Below, one piece after another: positions 24,961-34,766 of a stretch of DNA of 40,385 nt (positions within the stretch are counted from its first letter, which is position 1; the number at the start of each line of letters is the position of its first letter). The notes beneath the pieces were generated by a model. That model saw nothing but the letters and a program-made list of their open reading frames with translations. It had not been told where the DNA came from and ran no database searches. Origin of the DNA: JBAXGW01 sp037139195 (GTDB lineage Bacteria > Bacteroidota > Bacteroidia > Bacteroidales > JAHJDW01); contig JBAXGW010000041.1 in the NCBI GenBank assembly GCA_037139195.1, forward strand, positions 1-40,385, read 5' to 3'. A program made the position numbers and the translations under genes.

Positions 24961-27900
24961 TGCAAAGCTTTTTTATTAATTTACATCTTTTCATTGCAAA
25001 GCACAAAACGGCATTTATTTTTGTGTTTATTTTGCTCTTGCTTGGTGTTGGAATTTCAATTTCAAATTTAAAAGTTAAAGAAGACCTCACTGCTTTAATA
25101 CCAAAAGACAAAAGAGTTGACAAAGTTAGCGGTGTATTAAACAACTCGAAATTTGCGGATAGAATTATTTTCAACATATCATATAAAGACACAAGCATTA
25201 CCAATCCAGATGAGTTAATTGTTACAGGTCAGAAACTTACAGAAGCACTTTCGACAAATAAAACGCTGATAAAAAATATCACTTATAGTATTCAGAATGA
25301 TGATTTTATGAATATCTATAATTTTATTTATGATAATCTTCCACTTTATTTGGACGACAATGATTATGCAGCATTAAAGAAAAGGTTTGCGCCAGATTCA
25401 ATAGATCAATCACTTTCAAACAATTTTAAAAACCTAATAGCACCAACTGGTCTAGCCTCGAAGCAGTTTATTTTCAAAGACCCCTTAAATATTCTGCCTC
25501 CTATTTTGAAAAAACTAGAGAATTTTCAACTAGACAAAAACTTTGGAGTATACAACTCATATATATTCACTAAAAACCAGAAAAATCATTTAATTTTCCT
25601 CGACCCTACTTTTTCAGCAAATAATATTCAAGAAAACAAAAAGCTAATCCAACTAATTGATTCTGTAACTGCTGCAACAAATAGCGACACATCGAAAATA
25701 AAAATTGAATATTATGGTGGAACAGCTGTAGCTGTAGCAAACGCATCTAGAATAAAAAAAGACATTTTTATTACGGTTAGTATTACTTTTATTGCTTTTT
25801 CATTCTTTTTCTTCTATTTTTTCAGACGAATTAGAACAATTTTTTTATTGTTTTTCCCTGTGGTTCTTGGAACAGCAATGTCGATAGCAATTATATCAAT
25901 TTTCTACGGAGAACTTTCAGCAATCGTATTAGGAATAGGTTCTGTATTAGTTGGAATGGCGGTGGATTATACCGTTTACGCTGTTACATATTATAAAAGC
26001 AACGGTTCTGTAATTAAAACAATAAAAGATATTTCTGTTCCATTAATTATGGGCTCAATATCAACCATACTTTCGTTTTTATGCCTATACCTTGTGCATT
26101 CTGAAGCGCTATGGCAGCTTGGTATGTTTGCAGCTTTATCCATAACTTTGACGGTTATAATTATCATGACGATTCTGCCTTTCTTTCTAGAAGGCAAGAA
26201 AAAGGGCAAAGAACAATTTATAGAAAAAAGGACTTTTTTTGATACCATCGCCGAATACCCTTTCGAAAAAAACAAAATATTAGTTTCAGTAATAATTGCC
26301 CTAACTATTATCTTTTTATTTACATCTAAAAACGTTGGTTTTAATGGCGATTTAAGCTCTTTGAATTATCTGTCTGACGAATTATCGACTGCAGAAAAGA
26401 ATCTAAAATCAATTAGCTCAGAATCAAGCAGTGCTGTTTATATTATTACTCAAGATTCATCTGTTGATCAAGCACTAAATAAAACAGAAGAGCTAAACTC
26501 TGTATTTAAAAAGTTTATTGACAAAGGTGTTATTTCAACCATGTCATCTGCATCAGACCTTGTGATATCTAAAGACAAACAGAAAAATAAAATTGAAAAA
26601 TGGAACTCATTTTGGAAAGAAGTAAACGCTAACACTATCAAAAACTTATTGATTGAAAAAGGTAAAGATCATCATTTCAAAGACAGCTCATTTGTTCAGT
26701 TTTATAGTTTAATCAATAAAGATTTTTCGCCTAAACCAATTGATAGCTTTGCTGTTTTAAGAAAAACTTTTTTATCCAATTATATTCATAAAACAGATAG
26801 CCTATATTCTATTGTTTCAATTTTAAAAGTTGAAAGAGACAAAAAAAATGAATTATTCAAAGAAATCGAAAAGAATAAAAATGTAATTATTTTCGATAAA
26901 CAATATTATGCAAATCAATTCTTTGACATTATCAAGGAAGATTTTGACATTTTAGTTTTTGTTTCTTCAATTCTTGTATTTGGAATATTGCTACTAAGTT
27001 TTGGCAGAATGGAAATTGCCCTAATTACCTTTGTGCCAATAATTTTAAGTTGGATTTGGACCGTTGGATTAATGGGATTATTTGGAATTGAATTTAATAT
27101 TTTCAATATAATAATCACTACATTCATTTTTGGTTGTGGCGATGATTATGCTATATATGTTATGAGCGGCTTACTAGACGACCATAAATATGGCAATAAG
27201 ACCCTTGTTCCATACAAACAATCGGTATTACTTTCGGCATTAACTATCATTTGTAGTATTGGGGTTTTAATTTTCGCTAAGCACCCTGCACTACAGTCCA
27301 TTGCATTGGTTTCAATTTTCGGATTAACATCGGTTGTTATTATTTCCTACACTATTCTGCCTGCATTGTTTTTGTTTCTAGTTAAATACAAGGAAAAGAA
27401 ACTCTCTACTCCTGTTACACTAACAAATATAATTATCTCATTAACTTCATTTATAATATTTCTTGGAGGCTCCATTCTTTTAACGATAATAATTCCTACG
27501 TTATTCATTTTGCCAATTAGAAAAAAAGCAAAAAAACATGCATTCAGTTATTTTATTTATCTTTTTTCTCGATTCGTTGTTTTTGTTAATTTCAAAATAA
27601 AAAAGATTCATATAGACAAAGAAAAATTTGATTTATCGAAGCCCGCTGTAATAATATCCAACCACCAATCTCATCTTGATTTGGTGCTTATTCTTATGCT
27701 GCACCCAAAAATCATTGTACTCACAAACAAATGGGTTTGGAACAATCCTTTTTATGGCTTAGTAGTGAAATATGCCGACTTCTTTCCTATTTATAAAGGG
27801 CTTGAAAGTGGATTCGAAAAAATTAAAAACAAAGTTGAAAACGGTTATTCCATTCTTGTTTTCCCCGAAGGCAAAAGAACTGCCGATGGCGAAATCAATC

Positions 27901-28802
27901 GTTTCCATCAAGGAGCATTTCAACTTGCAGACAATTTAGGAATTGACATGCAACCAATTATTATTCACGGAGCATATCAGTCGCTACCTAAAACAGAAAT
28001 ATTTCTAAAATCGGGACAAATTACCTTAAAGTTTTTCGACAAGATAAAAGTTGAATCGACTCAAATTGGAGATGAAATTACTTATAAAAATCAGACTAAA
28101 GCAGTAACTGCATTTTACAGGTCGGAATTTAATTTACTAAGAAAAACACAAGAAACACCTAAGTTTTTTTCGAGAGAAATATTTGGTCAGTATTTGTATA
28201 AAGGACCTGTATTAGAATGGTATATGAAGATTAAAGTGAAACAAGAAAACTACTACGATTTTTTTAACTCTATTATTCCTCTTAATGCAAAAATAACTGA
28301 TATTGGATGTGGATATGGATTCCTCACATATATGCTTCATGTTGCATCGAAAGACCGTACCGTTCTTGGAATTGATTATGACGAAGAAAAAATTTCAATT
28401 GCAAAAAACATTGCTATTGACAAAGCAAATTTAAATTTCAAACATCAAGATATTAGCATAGAACCGCTAGAAGAAAGCGATGTTTTCATATTAAATGACG
28501 TTTTGCATTATCTGCCAGAAAACAATCAGTTTGAAGTATTAAAACAATGTATGAATAAACTTTCTAAAAATGGTTTTATAATTTTACGTGATGCAGATGC
28601 AGATTTAATAAAGCGAACAAAAATAACCAAATTCACTGAATTTCAGTCGACTAGATTATTCAAATTTAATAAAACAAAAAACGAATTATTTTTTATTTCA
28701 GGAAAAAAAATAGCAGATTTGGCGTTAGAGAATGGTTTCACATGCACTAGATACGATCATGCAAAATACACATCAAACATTACATTTATACTAAAAAACT
28801 AG
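24960..28802 (+). CDS. MMPL/RND exporter fused to acyltransferase and methyltransferase
   Basis: 1280 residues, a three-part fusion. (1) Residues about 1-850: MMPL-type RND transporter with TM1 near 13-32, a periplasmic loop starting LTALIPKDKRVDK, a helix bundle at about 270-410, a second half beginning near 438 and another bundle at about 655-805. (2) About 860-1065: PlsC-like acyltransferase with NHQSHLD (His902-x4-Asp907) and FPEGKRTADG. (3) About 1085-1280: class I methyltransferase with ITDIGCGYGF near 1112. Such a protein could flip the product and acylate or methylate it. Separate MMPL and acyltransferase genes occur in aryl-polyene loci. The start overlaps the previous stop by 1 bp, and the reading frame is unbroken. 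Confidence 0.9.
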   Translation: MQSFFINLHLFIAKHKTAFIFVFILLLLGVGISISNLKVKEDLTALIPKDKRVDKVSGVLNNSKFADRIIFNISYKDTSITNPDELIVTGQKLTEALSTNKTLIKNITYSIQNDDFMNIYNFIYDNLPLYLDDNDYAALKKRFAPDSIDQSLSNNFKNLIAPTGLASKQFIFKDPLNILPPILKKLENFQLDKNFGVYNSYIFTKNQKNHLIFLDPTFSANNIQENKKLIQLIDSVTAATNSDTSKIKIEYYGGTAVAVANASRIKKDIFITVSITFIAFSFFFFYFFRRIRTIFLLFFPVVLGTAMSIAIISIFYGELSAIVLGIGSVLVGMAVDYTVYAVTYYKSNGSVIKTIKDISVPLIMGSISTILSFLCLYLVHSEALWQLGMFAALSITLTVIIIMTILPFFLEGKKKGKEQFIEKRTFFDTIAEYPFEKNKILVSVIIALTIIFLFTSKNVGFNGDLSSLNYLSDELSTAEKNLKSISSESSSAVYIITQDSSVDQALNKTEELNSVFKKFIDKGVISTMSSASDLVISKDKQKNKIEKWNSFWKEVNANTIKNLLIEKGKDHHFKDSSFVQFYSLINKDFSPKPIDSFAVLRKTFLSNYIHKTDSLYSIVSILKVERDKKNELFKEIEKNKNVIIFDKQYYANQFFDIIKEDFDILVFVSSILVFGILLLSFGRMEIALITFVPIILSWIWTVGLMGLFGIEFNIFNIIITTFIFGCGDDYAIYVMSGLLDDHKYGNKTLVPYKQSVLLSALTIICSIGVLIFAKHPALQSIALVSIFGLTSVVIISYTILPALFLFLVKYKEKKLSTPVTLTNIIISLTSFIIFLGGSILLTIIIPTLFILPIRKKAKKHAFSYFIYLFSRFVVFVNFKIKKIHIDKEKFDLSKPAVIISNHQSHLDLVLILMLHPKIIVLTNKWVWNNPFYGLVVKYADFFPIYKGLESGFEKIKNKVENGYSILVFPEGKRTADGEINRFHQGAFQLADNLGIDMQPIIIHGAYQSLPKTEIFLKSGQITLKFFDKIKVESTQIGDEITYKNQTKAVTAFYRSEFNLLRKTQETPKFFSREIFGQYLYKGPVLEWYMKIKVKQENYYDFFNSIIPLNAKITDIGCGYGFLTYMLHVASKDRTVLGIDYDEEKISIAKNIAIDKANLNFKHQDISIEPLEESDVFILNDVLHYLPENNQFEVLKQCMNKLSKNGFIILRDADADLIKRTKITKFTEFQSTRLFKFNKTKNELFFISGKKIADLALENGFTCTRYDHAKYTSNITFILKN

Positions 28803-28808
28803 GAACAC

Positions 28809-30302
28809 TTGAATAAATTTGACGTTGTAATTATTGGAGGCGGCTTGGGCGGCTTACTTTGCGGAAATATTTTAAGCAGAGAAGGTCTAAGTGTTTGTAT
28901 TATTGAAAAAAACAACAAAATTGGTGGTTGCATTCAATCCTTTGCTAAAAACAAAACCATATTTAATACTGGATTGAATTATACCGAAAGCTTGGGAAAA
29001 GATGAAGTACTCTACCAATATTTCAAGTATTTTCAGATAATCGACAAATTAAAAATTCAACAACTTGACACGAATGCTTTTGAGAAAATAAGCTTCGAAG
29101 GAGACGAAAATGAATATCCATTTGCTCAAGGAGCAGACAATTTTGTCGATACATTATCTGAATATTTCCCAAAAGAGAAACAAAATCTAAAAAAGTATAT
29201 AAATACGCTTAATGAAGTATGTCAATCGTCCATTTTTTATTCTTTTGAGACAACAAATCATAAATCAACTAACGACTATTCTTTAATAACAAAAGCTTCG
29301 GAGTTTTTAAAAAAGTCTACACCAGACAAAAAACTGCAACAAATTCTGGGAGGAATGAACTCTCTTTATGCTGGAGTTGAAAATAAGACGCCCTTATACA
29401 TGCACGCATTAATAAATTATTCTTTTATAAAAAGTGCATGGAGATTGATTGATGGCAGCTCTCAGTTAGCAAGCAGCATTTCAAAAGTAATAACAAACAA
29501 TGGTGGAATAATAATGCGTTCATCAAAAGTCATTTCTATAAGTGGCGAAAACAGTGAAATAGAATATGTAGAACTTGATAATAAAGAGAAAATTTTAGCA
29601 AAAAAAATAATATCAAATTTACATCCTTCAACTACATTAAAATTAGTTGAGCAAAAGTTCAACAAAAAGGCTTTTCAGGAAAGGGTTAATTCGCTGGATA
29701 ATACTATTGGCATGTTTTCTTTATATATTGTTCTGAAGAAAGACAAATTTCCTTACATAAACTTCAACCATCACCATTTTTCTGAAACTAATGTTTGGAC
29801 AACAAATTATGACGAAAAAAAATGGCCTGAGCATTATATGTTATATACTCCAGCAAGTTCAAAATCTAACAAATGGGCTGATGGTCTGATAGTAATGACA
29901 TATATGAATTATAATGATGTAAAAAAATGGGAAAACTCAACTCTAGAAAATAGAGGTGATGAATATTTAGAGTTTAAAGAAAAAAAAGCAGAACTACTGA
30001 TTGATTTTATTGAAAAAAAATTCCCTGACATAAGAAATAATATTGAGTGCTATTATTCATCTACGCCGCTAACATACAGAGATTACACAGGAACGCCAGG
30101 AGGTTCTTCGTATGGAATTTTAAAAGACGCCGACGACCCTTTAGCAACGATTATACCCGCAAAATCTAGAATAAAAAATCTATTATTTACTGGTCAGAAT
30201 TTAAACATGCATGGAATTTTGGGAGTTTCTATAAGTGCAGTATTAACTTGCTCTGAAATACTTGGGTTTGATTATTTATTTGACAAAATAAAAAAAGCAT
30301 AA
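28809..30302 (+). CDS. CrtI-like FAD oxidoreductase (copy 1)
   Basis: 497 residues starting at TTG, with AGGAAC 3 nt before it, one of the few Shine-Dalgarno-like sites here. The N-terminal FAD loop is VVIIGGGLGGLLCGNIL, followed by EKNNKIGGCIQSF. The C-terminal part has STPLTYRDYTGTPGGSSYG and LLFTGQNLNMHGILG, as in carotenoid isomerase/retinol-saturase relatives of phytoene desaturase. It may saturate, desaturate or isomerise double bonds of the polyene. It is a close paralogue of the next gene, suggesting duplication and specialisation. The cluster lacks phytoene synthase, so it is not a carotenoid pathway. Confidence 0.85.
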   Translation: MNKFDVVIIGGGLGGLLCGNILSREGLSVCIIEKNNKIGGCIQSFAKNKTIFNTGLNYTESLGKDEVLYQYFKYFQIIDKLKIQQLDTNAFEKISFEGDENEYPFAQGADNFVDTLSEYFPKEKQNLKKYINTLNEVCQSSIFYSFETTNHKSTNDYSLITKASEFLKKSTPDKKLQQILGGMNSLYAGVENKTPLYMHALINYSFIKSAWRLIDGSSQLASSISKVITNNGGIIMRSSKVISISGENSEIEYVELDNKEKILAKKIISNLHPSTTLKLVEQKFNKKAFQERVNSLDNTIGMFSLYIVLKKDKFPYINFNHHHFSETNVWTTNYDEKKWPEHYMLYTPASSKSNKWADGLIVMTYMNYNDVKKWENSTLENRGDEYLEFKEKKAELLIDFIEKKFPDIRNNIECYYSSTPLTYRDYTGTPGGSSYGILKDADDPLATIIPAKSRIKNLLFTGQNLNMHGILGVSISAVLTCSEILGFDYLFDKIKKA

Positions 30303-30303
30303 C

Positions 30304-31806
30304 ATGATAAAGAAATACGATATTGTAATTATTGGAAGTGGACTAGGTGGATTGCTATGTGCTGCTATTTTGGGCAAAAATGGTTATTCTGTTTGCGTTA
30401 TAGAAAAACACAATCAAATTGGAGGAAACATACAAACATTTAAAAGAAAAGGGTGTGTTTTTAGTGCAGGCATGCATTTCATTGGTTCTATGGAAAAAGA
30501 CCAAATTCTATATAAAATATTAAATTATATTGATGTTGCAGAGAAAATTAATGTTTTAAAACTTGATGAATCGTGCTTCGAAAGAATTTTCATAAAAGAT
30601 GAAGAATATTCTTATGCGATGGGAATGGAAAATTTCAAAAACAACCTCATTTCATATTTTCCAGAAGAGCGTGTTGCAATAGAAAAATACACTAAAAAAC
30701 TTGATGAAATATGGGATGCAATAGATATTTTAAATTTAAGAGAAATATCTAACGATTATTCTGTTCAAACAGAATCGTTAACCACAAATGCCTACGAATT
30801 TATCGAATCATTAACAGATAACAAAAGGCTCAAGGCTATTATATCTGCAACAAACGCACTTTACGCTGGAGTAAAAAGCAAAACACCTTTACATGTTCAT
30901 GCCGTAATTAATAATTTTTACATCAAAAGTGCATGGAAATTAGACGAAAGAGAAGTATCGTTTGCTAAAGTATTGTCAGATTCTGTAGAATCTTTTGGAG
31001 GAACAATTATCAAAAATACTGAAGCAAGTGGATTAGAGTACGATGGCGAAAATATAATTGCAGCTAAAACCAAAAATGGTGATTTAATTTATGGTGATAC
31101 TTTCATATCTAATATTCACCCTAAAACAACTATTGAAATAGCAGGAAAAGATCGATTTAGAAAGGTATTTATAAACAGAATCAATGAAATAGAAAATACT
31201 ATATCGTCTTTTGGAATGTATATAGTAATGAAAAAAAACACATTCAAACATATTGAATCTGACATCTATTATTTTTCTGATTACGACGTTTGGGGAACCG
31301 ACTCTTATGATTCAGAAATATGGCCCAAAGGATTCGTATTGTATTCAACACCAGATATCAACAACGATGAATACTCTGAAAGTATTACTATTATTACATA
31401 CATGAAATACGATGATGTTAAAAAATGGGAAAATACTTATATTGAAAAAAGAGGTGCAGACTATTTAGAATTTAAAAGAAATCATGCCGAAAAACTATTA
31501 GATGTTGTGGAACAAAACAAATTGAAAATCAGAGACTGCATTGACACTTATTATACTTCAACACCACTTACTTACAGAGACTATACTGGCATTCCTGGTG
31601 GTGCTTTATATGGAACACAAAAAGACTGTAACAATCATTTAAATTCATTTTTAACAGCAAAAACAAAAATACCTAATTTACTATTAACAGGTCAAAATGT
31701 ACAAATGCATGGCATTTTGGGAGTTGCAGTATGCGCTTTGCAAACTTGTTCTAATATAATAGATTATAATACACTTGTTAAAGACATCAGAAATGAGCAA
31801 GCTTAA
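30304..31806 (+). CDS. CrtI-like FAD oxidoreductase (copy 2)
   Basis: 500 residues. FAD loop IVIIGSGLGGLLCAAILG, then EKHNQIGGNIQTF; the end has STPLTYRDYTGIPGGALYG and LLLTGQNVQMHGILG. It aligns along its length with copy 1 (for example SLYAGVENKTPLYMHA versus ALYAGVKSKTPLHVHA), so the pair arose by tandem duplication. It starts 1 bp after copy 1 ends and overlaps the C45-type gene by 14 bp. It is predicted to act on polyene double bonds, alone or as a heterodimer with copy 1. Confidence 0.86.
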   Translation: MIKKYDIVIIGSGLGGLLCAAILGKNGYSVCVIEKHNQIGGNIQTFKRKGCVFSAGMHFIGSMEKDQILYKILNYIDVAEKINVLKLDESCFERIFIKDEEYSYAMGMENFKNNLISYFPEERVAIEKYTKKLDEIWDAIDILNLREISNDYSVQTESLTTNAYEFIESLTDNKRLKAIISATNALYAGVKSKTPLHVHAVINNFYIKSAWKLDEREVSFAKVLSDSVESFGGTIIKNTEASGLEYDGENIIAAKTKNGDLIYGDTFISNIHPKTTIEIAGKDRFRKVFINRINEIENTISSFGMYIVMKKNTFKHIESDIYYFSDYDVWGTDSYDSEIWPKGFVLYSTPDINNDEYSESITIITYMKYDDVKKWENTYIEKRGADYLEFKRNHAEKLLDVVEQNKLKIRDCIDTYYTSTPLTYRDYTGIPGGALYGTQKDCNNHLNSFLTAKTKIPNLLLTGQNVQMHGILGVAVCALQTCSNIIDYNTLVKDIRNEQA

Positions 31807-33472
31807 TTTCAAAAATAAGTTTATAAAGTATACAACAATAATAATTGTTTTAATCATTACTATAGTTGTGTATTATAATTTTGCGGTTCGTATTAATCCA
31901 CCAGTTGTTTCAAATATTTCTGCAATTAAATTAGAACGAAAAGAAATTACAAAAAATATTTATACATGCGATAAAAGTTGGTTTAAGAAAAACGGTGTGG
32001 GCTTGTGGGAACTTTATTTAGAAGGCGATGACTTTGAATTAGGTGCTAAAAATGGCATTTTAACCAAAGAACTTGTCAAATTTCAAGAAGTAGCTTTTAT
32101 CGAGAGTTTAAAAAAAATGGTTCCCTCAGAATCTTATTTGAAATTTTTAAAATACTTTATCGCTTGGTTCAATAGAAATATTGATGATTACATTCCCTTA
32201 GAATATCAAAAAGAAATATATGGCATTTCATTTAATGCTTCTCCTGAATTTAATTATATATCAACACCTTATCATCGTTTATTAAATTACCATGGTGCTC
32301 ATGATATAGGGCATGCGGTGCAAAATATGAGTTTAGTTAAATGTACTGCCTTCGGTGTTAAAGGAAATAGATCGGAAGATGGGTCGATAATAGTTGGCAG
32401 AAACATGGATTTTTATGTGGGTGATGATTTTGCGAAAAATAAAATTGTAGCTTTTTATAAACCAAAAAGAGGACATAAATTTAGCATGATTACTTGGGGC
32501 GGAATGATTGGAGTTATTTCTGGAATGAATGACCAAGGCTTAACAATCACACTAAACTCTGCTGCTGCAAAAATTCCTACATCGGCAAAAACACCTGTTT
32601 CAATACTTGCACGACAAATTCTTCAATATGCATCAACTATCAACGAAGCTTATGCTATTGCCAAAAGAACAAAATTATTTGTTGCTGAATGCTTTTTTGT
32701 TTCATCGGCAAAGGATAATCAGTTTGCAATAATTGAAAAAACGCCTGATTCTACCGCTATTTATCAAGAAAAGGACGACGATTTAATTTTGACTAATCAC
32801 TTTCAATCAATAAATCTAAAAAACACCGAAGATAATTTAAAAAGCATCAACGAAAGTGCCTCATTATACAGGTACAATAGAGTTAAAGAACTATTAGATA
32901 GAAAAGAAAAGCACGATGTAAACTCATTTGCTGAAATTCTAAGAAATCAAAAAGGAAAAGCAGATGCAAATATTGGAATGGCAAACGAAAAAGCGGTAAA
33001 CCAGTTAATCGCACACCATTCAATAATATTTATGCCAAACAAATTGAAATTTTGGATTTCCACTGGTCCTTATCCGTTAGGCTCTTATATTTGTTATGAT
33101 TTGAATAAAGTTTTTTCCGACTCATTAAATATATTATCTAACATTTTTGATTCTGATTTAACAATACCTGCTGACACATTCTTGAATTCTAACACTTACG
33201 AAAAATTCAAACAATATAAACTTCTGACTTTAAAGCTTGAACAATCTATTAAAGATAAAAACATTAAGAATTTCTCAAACGAAATGATTAGTAATTATTT
33301 ACAACTAAATCCCGAATTCTTTTATCCGTATTATCTTAGTGGAGAATATTATAGAATAAAAGGCGATAAACAAAACGCTTTGAAAAACTACAATATTGCA
33401 CTAACAAAAGAAATACCTAAAAAATCAGAACGTGATTTGATTTTAAAAGCAATAGAAAAAACGAATAATTAA
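31793..33472 (+). CDS. Membrane-anchored C45-type Ntn hydrolase/acyltransferase
   Basis: 559 residues from ATG 31793; the in-frame TTG at 31775 is less likely. One TM helix (about 14-34) exports the rest to the periplasm. The Ntn-hydrolase core resembles the C45/acyl-CoA:6-APA acyltransferase family: the nucleophile is probably Cys184 in SLVKCTAFGV, followed by GSIIVGRNMDF, MITWGGMIGVISGMNDQGL and the FVSSAKDNQFAIIEKTPD segment. The last 100 residues contain a TPR-like helix pair. Such enzymes self-cleave before Cys and transfer or hydrolyse amide/ester acyl groups. It could attach the aryl-polyene acid to its carrier; this is inference. Confidence 0.75.
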   Translation: MSKLNFKNKFIKYTTIIIVLIITIVVYYNFAVRINPPVVSNISAIKLERKEITKNIYTCDKSWFKKNGVGLWELYLEGDDFELGAKNGILTKELVKFQEVAFIESLKKMVPSESYLKFLKYFIAWFNRNIDDYIPLEYQKEIYGISFNASPEFNYISTPYHRLLNYHGAHDIGHAVQNMSLVKCTAFGVKGNRSEDGSIIVGRNMDFYVGDDFAKNKIVAFYKPKRGHKFSMITWGGMIGVISGMNDQGLTITLNSAAAKIPTSAKTPVSILARQILQYASTINEAYAIAKRTKLFVAECFFVSSAKDNQFAIIEKTPDSTAIYQEKDDDLILTNHFQSINLKNTEDNLKSINESASLYRYNRVKELLDRKEKHDVNSFAEILRNQKGKADANIGMANEKAVNQLIAHHSIIFMPNKLKFWISTGPYPLGSYICYDLNKVFSDSLNILSNIFDSDLTIPADTFLNSNTYEKFKQYKLLTLKLEQSIKDKNIKNFSNEMISNYLQLNPEFFYPYYLSGEYYRIKGDKQNALKNYNIALTKEIPKKSERDLILKAIEKTNN

Positions 33473-33474
33473 AA

Positions 33475-34746
33475 ATGAAAATAGCATTTATATACCCTAA
33501 GTTTGAACGTTTTCTAGAGTCAAGAACAGAACTTGGCGAAATTTCAAGCTTAAAACATCTTGGCAACTTCAAAATGCCTCCTGCTTTAGGCATTCCTATA
33601 CTTTCTGCATTATCGAAAGACAAACATGAGTTAAAGCTTTACGATGAGAACATTGAAGAAATTGATTATAACGATGATGCTGATTTGATTGCGGTTAGTT
33701 TTTTTACTCCACAAGCTAATTTTGCATTTGAAATTGCGAAGAAGTTCAGGCAAAAAGGCAAAACTGTTATTGCGGGTGGAATGCATCCATCATTGATGCC
33801 CGAAGAGGTTTCAATCTATTTTGATGCCGTTTGTGTTGGTGAAGTAGAAGGAGTTTGGAACGAAATATTAAGCGATTTTCAACAAGGGAAATTAAAAAAA
33901 ATATACCAAGGCGGTTACCCTGAGATGAATCAGGTGCCTTTGCCAGATAGAAGTTTATTTGAAGAAAAAAACAAATACGACTGGGGCGCAAAACTGATTC
34001 AAACAATGAGAGGCTGTTGTTTCAATTGCGAAACATGCATTGTTCCTGCTGAATTTGGCAAAAAATTTCGCTTCAAGTCTATGAGTCAAATTTTAGAAGA
34101 AATTAACTCAGAACCAATAAAAGGCGATTATTATTTAATCGACGACACTTTGGTTTTACCTCATCGTCAGTGTTTTAAATTTAGGGAAGAACTATTAAAA
34201 ACATTTGCTCAATTATCACCAAAACCTCGGTTATTCATGTCGGGTTCATTACAAATGAATACCGAACCCGACTACCTAAAAACATTAGTTGACGGAGGAG
34301 TTGTTAGTTTATATTTAGTTACTGGCTGCGACCCATTTTCGGTAAAAGCATTTCAGAAAGGAGAAAAACGTTATTTCGACTGGGGAATTGATATTGTTAA
34401 CAGCATTCAAGACGCTGGAATAAAAGTTTTCATTTCTGTTGGCTATGGCTTCGATTATCAAGATAATTCGGTGTTCGACACCTCGTTAAATTTTATTCAA
34501 AAAGCAAAAATCGATACCTCTGAATTTTATTTAGTTACACCTTTTCCTCAAACACCTATTTGGCATCAATTTAGAAAAGAAGATAGAATTTTGCACTATA
34601 ACTGGACTAAATACAATACAGCAAATGTGGTATTTAAACCCAAGAACTTTACTGAACAGGAATTATTGGATGGATATATTAATAGCTGGAAAGAATCCTA
34701 TTGCAATGATTCATCTAATAAATCATTAAAAATATTTGAAAAATAA
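33475..34746 (+). CDS. B12-binding-type radical SAM enzyme
   Basis: 423 residues. The N-terminal half (about 1-135) is a cobalamin-binding-like Rossmann domain (FKMPPALGIPILSALSKD, VIAGGMHPSLMPEE, VCVGEVEGVW). The radical SAM cluster motif is Cys181-x3-Cys185-x2-Cys188 in RGCCFNCETC, followed by FRFKSMSQILEEI. Enzymes of this class often methylate unactivated carbons or make other radical modifications; the substrate is unknown. The usual DxHxxG cobalamin motif is not obvious, so B12 binding is uncertain. It starts 2 bp after the C45-type gene and may tailor the pigment or its lipid. Confidence 0.82.
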   Translation: MKIAFIYPKFERFLESRTELGEISSLKHLGNFKMPPALGIPILSALSKDKHELKLYDENIEEIDYNDDADLIAVSFFTPQANFAFEIAKKFRQKGKTVIAGGMHPSLMPEEVSIYFDAVCVGEVEGVWNEILSDFQQGKLKKIYQGGYPEMNQVPLPDRSLFEEKNKYDWGAKLIQTMRGCCFNCETCIVPAEFGKKFRFKSMSQILEEINSEPIKGDYYLIDDTLVLPHRQCFKFREELLKTFAQLSPKPRLFMSGSLQMNTEPDYLKTLVDGGVVSLYLVTGCDPFSVKAFQKGEKRYFDWGIDIVNSIQDAGIKVFISVGYGFDYQDNSVFDTSLNFIQKAKIDTSEFYLVTPFPQTPIWHQFRKEDRILHYNWTKYNTANVVFKPKNFTEQELLDGYINSWKESYCNDSSNKSLKIFEK

Positions 34747-34766
34747 ATTGATAAAGTTTTGAATTT

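Noticed and set aside
28809..31806. Carotenoid biosynthesis locus
   Set aside because: CrtI-like genes are present, but there is no phytoene synthase, cyclase or prenyl synthase; the surroundings are type II polyketide genes.
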